In this document: one piece after another, positions 13,837-16,261 of the stretch
Layout: each line of letters starts with the position of its first letter
How positions within the stretch are numbered: the stretch's first letter is position 1
Source: WLND01 sp040398845
GTDB lineage: Bacteria > Actinomycetota > Actinomycetes > S36-B12
Assembly (NCBI GenBank): GCA_040398845.1
Contig: JBBATH010000024.1
Location: 1 to 16,261 of the forward strand
Direction: 5' to 3'
DNA: 16,261 nt
Made by a program: the position numbers and the translations under genes
The notes under the pieces: model-generated
What the model was told of the DNA's origin: nothing
What the model saw: only the letters and a program-made list of their open reading frames with translations
Database searches by the model: none

Positions 13837-13878
13837 AAGCCATTTTTGCACCCCCCTCTGCACCCCCCAAGGGGTGCA
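13837..13878 (-). terminator. Terminator of the HigA operon
   Basis: On the minus strand, 28 bp after the HigA stop codon, the sequence forms a perfect 8-bp stem TGCACCCC / GGGGTGCA with a TTGG loop. It is followed within about 20 bases by AAAAATGGCTTTTTTT, a second small A/T stem with a T-run. GCACCCCCC is repeated three times around the hairpin. Confidence 0.6.
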
Positions 13879-13905
13879 AGCCAGCACCCCCCTCGCACAC
13901 TTTCA

Positions 13906-14217
13906 TCAGGCCGCGGTGCCGGACCACGGCTTGATCTTCTCCAGTTCGGCTCCAAGGTCTCGCAGCGCGACCTCGATGTCATAGGCAGCCTGGGCCCGCA
14001 GCCAGTAGCCATCCGAGAGACCGAAGAATCGGCACAGCCGAAGATCCGTGCCCGCCGTGATCGAACGTTTACCGTTGACGATGTCACCGACGCGCTGCGC
14101 GGGAACACCGACCTCCTTAGCCAGCCGATACCGCGACAGACCCATCAGTGCCATGAACTCCTCCCACAGTAACTCCCCCGGAGTCACCGGGGCCAGCAAT
14201 GCGACCTTCTTCTCCAT
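13906..14217 (-). CDS. higA: HigA-family XRE antitoxin
   Basis: The 103-residue product has the hallmarks of HigA addiction-module antitoxins: APVTPGELLWEEFMALMGLS (residues 9-28), the HTH RYRLAKEVGVPAQRVGDIVN (29-48), GKRSITAGTDLRLCRFFGLS (49-68), then DGYWLRAQAAYDIEVA. HigA normally binds the RelE-like nuclease HigB and represses the higBA operon. ATG 14215-14217 has AAGGAG eight bases upstream. No RelE/HigB gene is seen on either side. The gene directly upstream, 41 bp away on the same strand, encodes an unrelated 203-residue protein, so either HigB is lost or a different partner is used. A terminator follows. Confidence 0.88.
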   Translation of the reverse strand: MEKKVALLAPVTPGELLWEEFMALMGLSRYRLAKEVGVPAQRVGDIVNGKRSITAGTDLRLCRFFGLSDGYWLRAQAAYDIEVALRDLGAELEKIKPWSGTAA

Positions 14218-14258
14218 CTCTCGTTCTCCTTCTTACTGTCTCGCGGGAGTTTCCCCGC

Positions 14259-14870
14259 TCAGGGGCGCTGCCACCATAGGACGTGATCCGCTCCCTGCCG
14301 AAGTGGTCCCAGTTCGGGTGGAGCCGTCAGCGGGAACGTCAACTCCTCATCGTCGGCATCAAAAAACAGCAGTGCTGACACAACATCATCGATGTCGTCA
14401 TCGATGGGACGGGTCTTCTTGCGCGGATGGTGCACCACGGCGTCGTAGTCCGCCGGCGAGAGAGAGCCAGCGGTGAGCGGCGGCACGACGACCGACACAT
14501 CAACCTCGCCGGCCAAGGTTGCTCGCTGACACGTGCCCGGCTTCGCCTCCGCCGATTCCCGAAGCACCAACGCGTCGCGCAGGCCAGCAACCTCTAGCGG
14601 TATCCGCTGCCTGTCCGCCTTGAAGAGTGCGACGTCGGCTCGGTCCGCCGCCGTCGGCCAGAGCATGCCGCTCTTCGAGCGCCGCACGACCTCCTTGTAG
14701 TCGTGGTTGGTCACCGCGCAGAGCCACACGATGTCGGCGACTTCGTCGTACCAAGTGACAGCGCGCTTAGGGTCTTGCGCGTGCAGGTTCCACGTCGCTG
14801 GCTTCACACCCAAGGTGGGTTCCTGCCCGAAGGTTCGCGATCTGCGCTGCTCGACAGACTTGGCGATCAC
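14259..14870 (-). CDS. Unknown protein, candidate toxin partner (203 aa)
   Basis: The 203-residue product has LGVKPATWNLHAQDPKRAVT (residues 20-39), then WYDEVADIVWLCAVTNHDYK (40-59), a middle helical part, a valine-rich strand AGEVDVSVVVPPL (120-132) and an acidic segment IDDDIDDVVSALLFFDADDE (156-175). It resembles actinobacterial proteins I remember only as hypothetical, found near small HTH genes. I chose GTG 14868-14870: it overlaps the preceding stop as GTGA and has GGAG six bases upstream. ATG at 14882 or 14942 is possible, the latter adding MQDLGLPFRLLAGRPAADLA and overlapping the upstream gene by 76 nt. Its position between an excisionase-like HTH gene and higA suggests a toxin neutralised by one of them, but no nuclease or kinase motif is visible. 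Confidence 0.72.
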   Translation of the reverse strand: MIAKSVEQRRSRTFGQEPTLGVKPATWNLHAQDPKRAVTWYDEVADIVWLCAVTNHDYKEVVRRSKSGMLWPTAADRADVALFKADRQRIPLEVAGLRDALVLRESAEAKPGTCQRATLAGEVDVSVVVPPLTAGSLSPADYDAVVHHPRKKTRPIDDDIDDVVSALLFFDADDEELTFPLTAPPELGPLRQGADHVLWWQRP

Positions 14871-15622
14871 GTCATGCTCCATGGCGAGATCCGCAGCTGG
14901 TCTGCCCGCCAGCAGCCGAAAGGGCAGACCCAAGTCCTGCATGGCCGCTCTGGTGACATGCAGGCTGTGGGTGTTCCGCGGCTCTCTTTTCGCGAGGTCC
15001 GCGCCTGCCGTGGCGCTGTCGGGTCAACTGCAGCGGTTCGCGCGACGCGCCCTTGTTTGCCGCGCGCTGCTTCGGTCTCCAGTTCAGTTGTCTCCCCGGA
15101 CGCTTGCGGCGATCGCACTGCCCCTCGAAGGGAAGCGCGGCGTTCGGCGCGAGTGCGAGTTGGTTCCTTCTCGACCGCGCCGGCGACGCGGTCCGCCTCG
15201 TCCACACGACGGTGCTGCGCTTCCCGCCAGGCCACAGCGGCCGACGCAGCCACCTTACGATGCGTCCCATTTTGCACTGCTACCGGCAGTTCACCGGTGT
15301 CCATCAGTTTGTAGACGAACGGGCGTGATACACCCAGCAGGCCTGCAACGTCCTCGGGGCTGAGCAGGGAGTCCTCAGCGACGTAGTTGACGCGCAGGCC
15401 ATGCCCGAGGGTGTCCACGCTGTCATGGACGAACTGCAACACGCCCCTGCCTAGGTCCCACGACCGACCCTCGATGACAAGCGTTGCCTTGACGTTGCCC
15501 TCAAGTGCTCGGGTCAGCGCGGCATGGACGGCGGCCGCAGGTGTTTCGGCCAATTTCTCGTTGCCGGTCTCATGCACGCCGGGCAGGACGTCGTCCATCG
15601 TGTCGAGCCACTTGGTCGTCAT
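14867..15622 (-). CDS. Excisionase-like HTH protein (251 aa)
   Basis: The first 80 residues include AETPAAAVHAALTRALEGN and a strand pattern KATLVIEGRSWDLGRGVLQF typical of small antitoxin-like proteins. Residues 86-135 are an excisionase/MerR-type winged HTH: LLSPEDVAGLLGVSRPFVYK, LMDTGELPVAVQNGTHRKVA. In many actinobacteria such proteins precede a PIN-domain toxin and act as its antitoxin. Here no PIN gene follows. Instead the protein continues with about 100 basic, low-complexity residues ending in a cysteine-containing tail (CMSPERPCRTWVCPFGC). That tail has a different composition and may result from an old frameshift. ATG 15620-15622 has an excellent AGGAGGTG site. The gene ends in a GTGA overlap with the 203-residue gene. 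Confidence 0.75.
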   Translation of the reverse strand: MTTKWLDTMDDVLPGVHETGNEKLAETPAAAVHAALTRALEGNVKATLVIEGRSWDLGRGVLQFVHDSVDTLGHGLRVNYVAEDSLLSPEDVAGLLGVSRPFVYKLMDTGELPVAVQNGTHRKVAASAAVAWREAQHRRVDEADRVAGAVEKEPTRTRAERRASLRGAVRSPQASGETTELETEAARGKQGRVARTAAVDPTAPRQARTSRKESRGTPTACMSPERPCRTWVCPFGCWRADQLRISPWSMT

Positions 15623-15643
15623 GGCCACCTCCTTGATGTAATA

Positions 15644-15687
15644 ACTGTAACGAGGGCGCCCGCGCCTTGTCAACGCAACGCGTTGAC
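15644..15687 (-). promoter_or_regulatory. Promoter with overlapping palindromic operator
   Basis: On the minus strand TTGACA (15668-15673), an 18-bp spacer and TACAGT (15644-15649) form a near-consensus promoter, with the ATG about 20 bp further on. A perfect inverted repeat GTCAACGC-AAC-GCGTTGAC (15669-15687) covers the -35 box, as expected for an autorepressor such as the HTH protein it drives. A third GCGTTGAC half-site lies at 15706-15713. Confidence 0.65.
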
Positions 15688-15695
15688 TCATCAAA

Positions 15696-15713
15696 GGGTG
15701 GTGTTGCGTTGAC
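15696..15713 (+). mobile_element. Probable left end of the IS6-family element
   Basis: GGGTGGTGTTGCGTTGAC lies 48 bp before the transposase ATG and shares TGTTGC with the terminal repeats of IS6-family elements such as IS26. The other end is outside the window, so the boundary and any target duplication cannot be confirmed. Confidence 0.4.
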
Positions 15714-15743
15714 GGATCGCCCGGGGTGGGTGAGAGTGGCGGG

Positions 15744-16261
15744 ATGAAGCGCAACCGCCGCTCGAGGCCGCCCGTGCAGGCTCCTTCGGCGTTCGCGGGG
15801 TTCCGGTTCTCTCCTGATGTGATCCAGCTCGCGGTGCGCTGGTACCTGCGGTACTTCCTGTCCTACCGGGACCTGGAGGAGATCCTCGCCGAGCGCGGCA
15901 TCGACGTGGATCACGTCACCCTCTACCGGTGGGTGCAGCGGTTCACTCCCGAGTTGATCGACGCGGCCCGGCCGCGCCGGCACGCGGTCGGTGACCGCTG
16001 GTTCGTCGACGAGACCTACGTCAAGGTCTCCGGGGTGCGGCGGTACGTGTACCGGGCGGTCGACCAGCACGGGCAGGTCATTGACGTCTTCGTCTCCCGC
16101 CGTAGGGATATCGCGTCAGCCAGGAGGTTCTTCACCACGGCGTTGGCCGCGCATCACGCGCCGGCGGAGGTCATCACCGACCGGGCACCGGCCCTGGCGA
16201 ATGTGATCGAGGAGCTGATCGCGGCAGCGTTCCACTACACCGGGCAGTACGAGAACAACCG
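15744..16261 (+). CDS. IS6-family transposase, cut by the window end
   Basis: The first 172 residues of a DDE transposase of the IS6 (IS26-like) family. It shows FRFSPDVIQLAVRWYLRYFL near the N-terminus, SYRDLEEILAERGIDVDHVT and LYRWVQRFTPEL (the family's HTH region), then the first catalytic aspartate in RWFVDETYVKVSG and the second in VITDRAPAL. The catalytic glutamate would lie past the window end. Start ATG 15744 follows GGCGGG, a modest ribosome binding site. The element is inserted divergently next to the promoter of the HTH/203/HigA operon and may affect its expression. The visible part has no frameshift. Confidence 0.93.
   Translation, partial: MKRNRRSRPPVQAPSAFAGFRFSPDVIQLAVRWYLRYFLSYRDLEEILAERGIDVDHVTLYRWVQRFTPELIDAARPRRHAVGDRWFVDETYVKVSGVRRYVYRAVDQHGQVIDVFVSRRRDIASARRFFTTALAAHHAPAEVITDRAPALANVIEELIAAAFHYTGQYENN

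Larger units (their letters stand above)
13375..13905. other. Non-coding region between the two operons
   Basis: About 530 bp without a supported gene. It holds the upstream region of the recombinase operon (with twin palindromes at 13459-13492), a strong bidirectional hairpin at 13711-13742 and the end of the HigA operon with its terminator. A recombinase attachment site could lie here, but I found no tRNA gene and no long direct repeat that would mark one. Confidence 0.5.

Noticed and set aside
13850..13900. CRISPR-like repetition of GCACCCCCC
   Set aside because: Only three short irregular C-rich units, no spacers of constant length, and no cas genes.

Overview
The window is high-GC DNA with actinobacterial habits: strong GGAGG-type ribosome binding sites, frequent GTG or TTG starts, ATGA/GTGA stop-start overlaps and TAGGCT-like -10 boxes. 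Several families are typical of Streptomyces and its relatives. I cannot name a genus. The content (a recombinase operon, two toxin-antitoxin-like modules, an insertion sequence, imperfect duplications and many orphan genes) suggests an accessory or genomic-island region.

Layout. 151-1350 (minus): a conserved actinobacterial protein of unknown function, followed by a 39-residue membrane peptide, behind a promoter resembling the DNA-damage (RecA-NDp/PafBC) type. 1738-2517 (plus): an N-formylglutamate amidohydrolase-family protein. 2704-3663 (plus): an orphan protein behind a second promoter of the same type. 4078-4512 (plus): a DUF1810 protein. 4790-5850: a minus-strand orphan gene with a putative zinc knuckle, lying between two imperfect direct copies of a roughly 150-bp element that can fold as RNA. 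5982-6467: three possible small minus-strand ORFs. 6523-8137 (minus): a hipBA toxin-antitoxin pair. 8305-9189 (minus): a protein made of LRV/HEAT-like repeats. A 23-bp stretch at the 3' end of that gene recurs on the far side of hipBA with one mismatch, so hipBA is bracketed by direct repeats.

9459-13374 (minus) is a three-gene operon with ATGA overlaps at both junctions. It encodes an HTH/coiled-coil protein, an 810-residue tyrosine recombinase with four winged-HTH-like segments behind its catalytic domain, and an HTH protein with an unknown C-terminal domain. A dense cluster of CTGTCAGG inverted repeats lies in the start of the third gene, and twin palindromes lie upstream of the first. This is the best candidate for an undescribed mobile-element recombination system.

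13906-15622 (minus) is a second operon: an excisionase-like HTH protein, a 203-residue protein of unknown function and a HigA-type antitoxin without a visible HigB. It has a near-consensus promoter overlapped by a perfect palindrome. From 15744 a divergent IS6-family transposase runs off the window end.

All family assignments come from reading motifs by eye. No database search was run.
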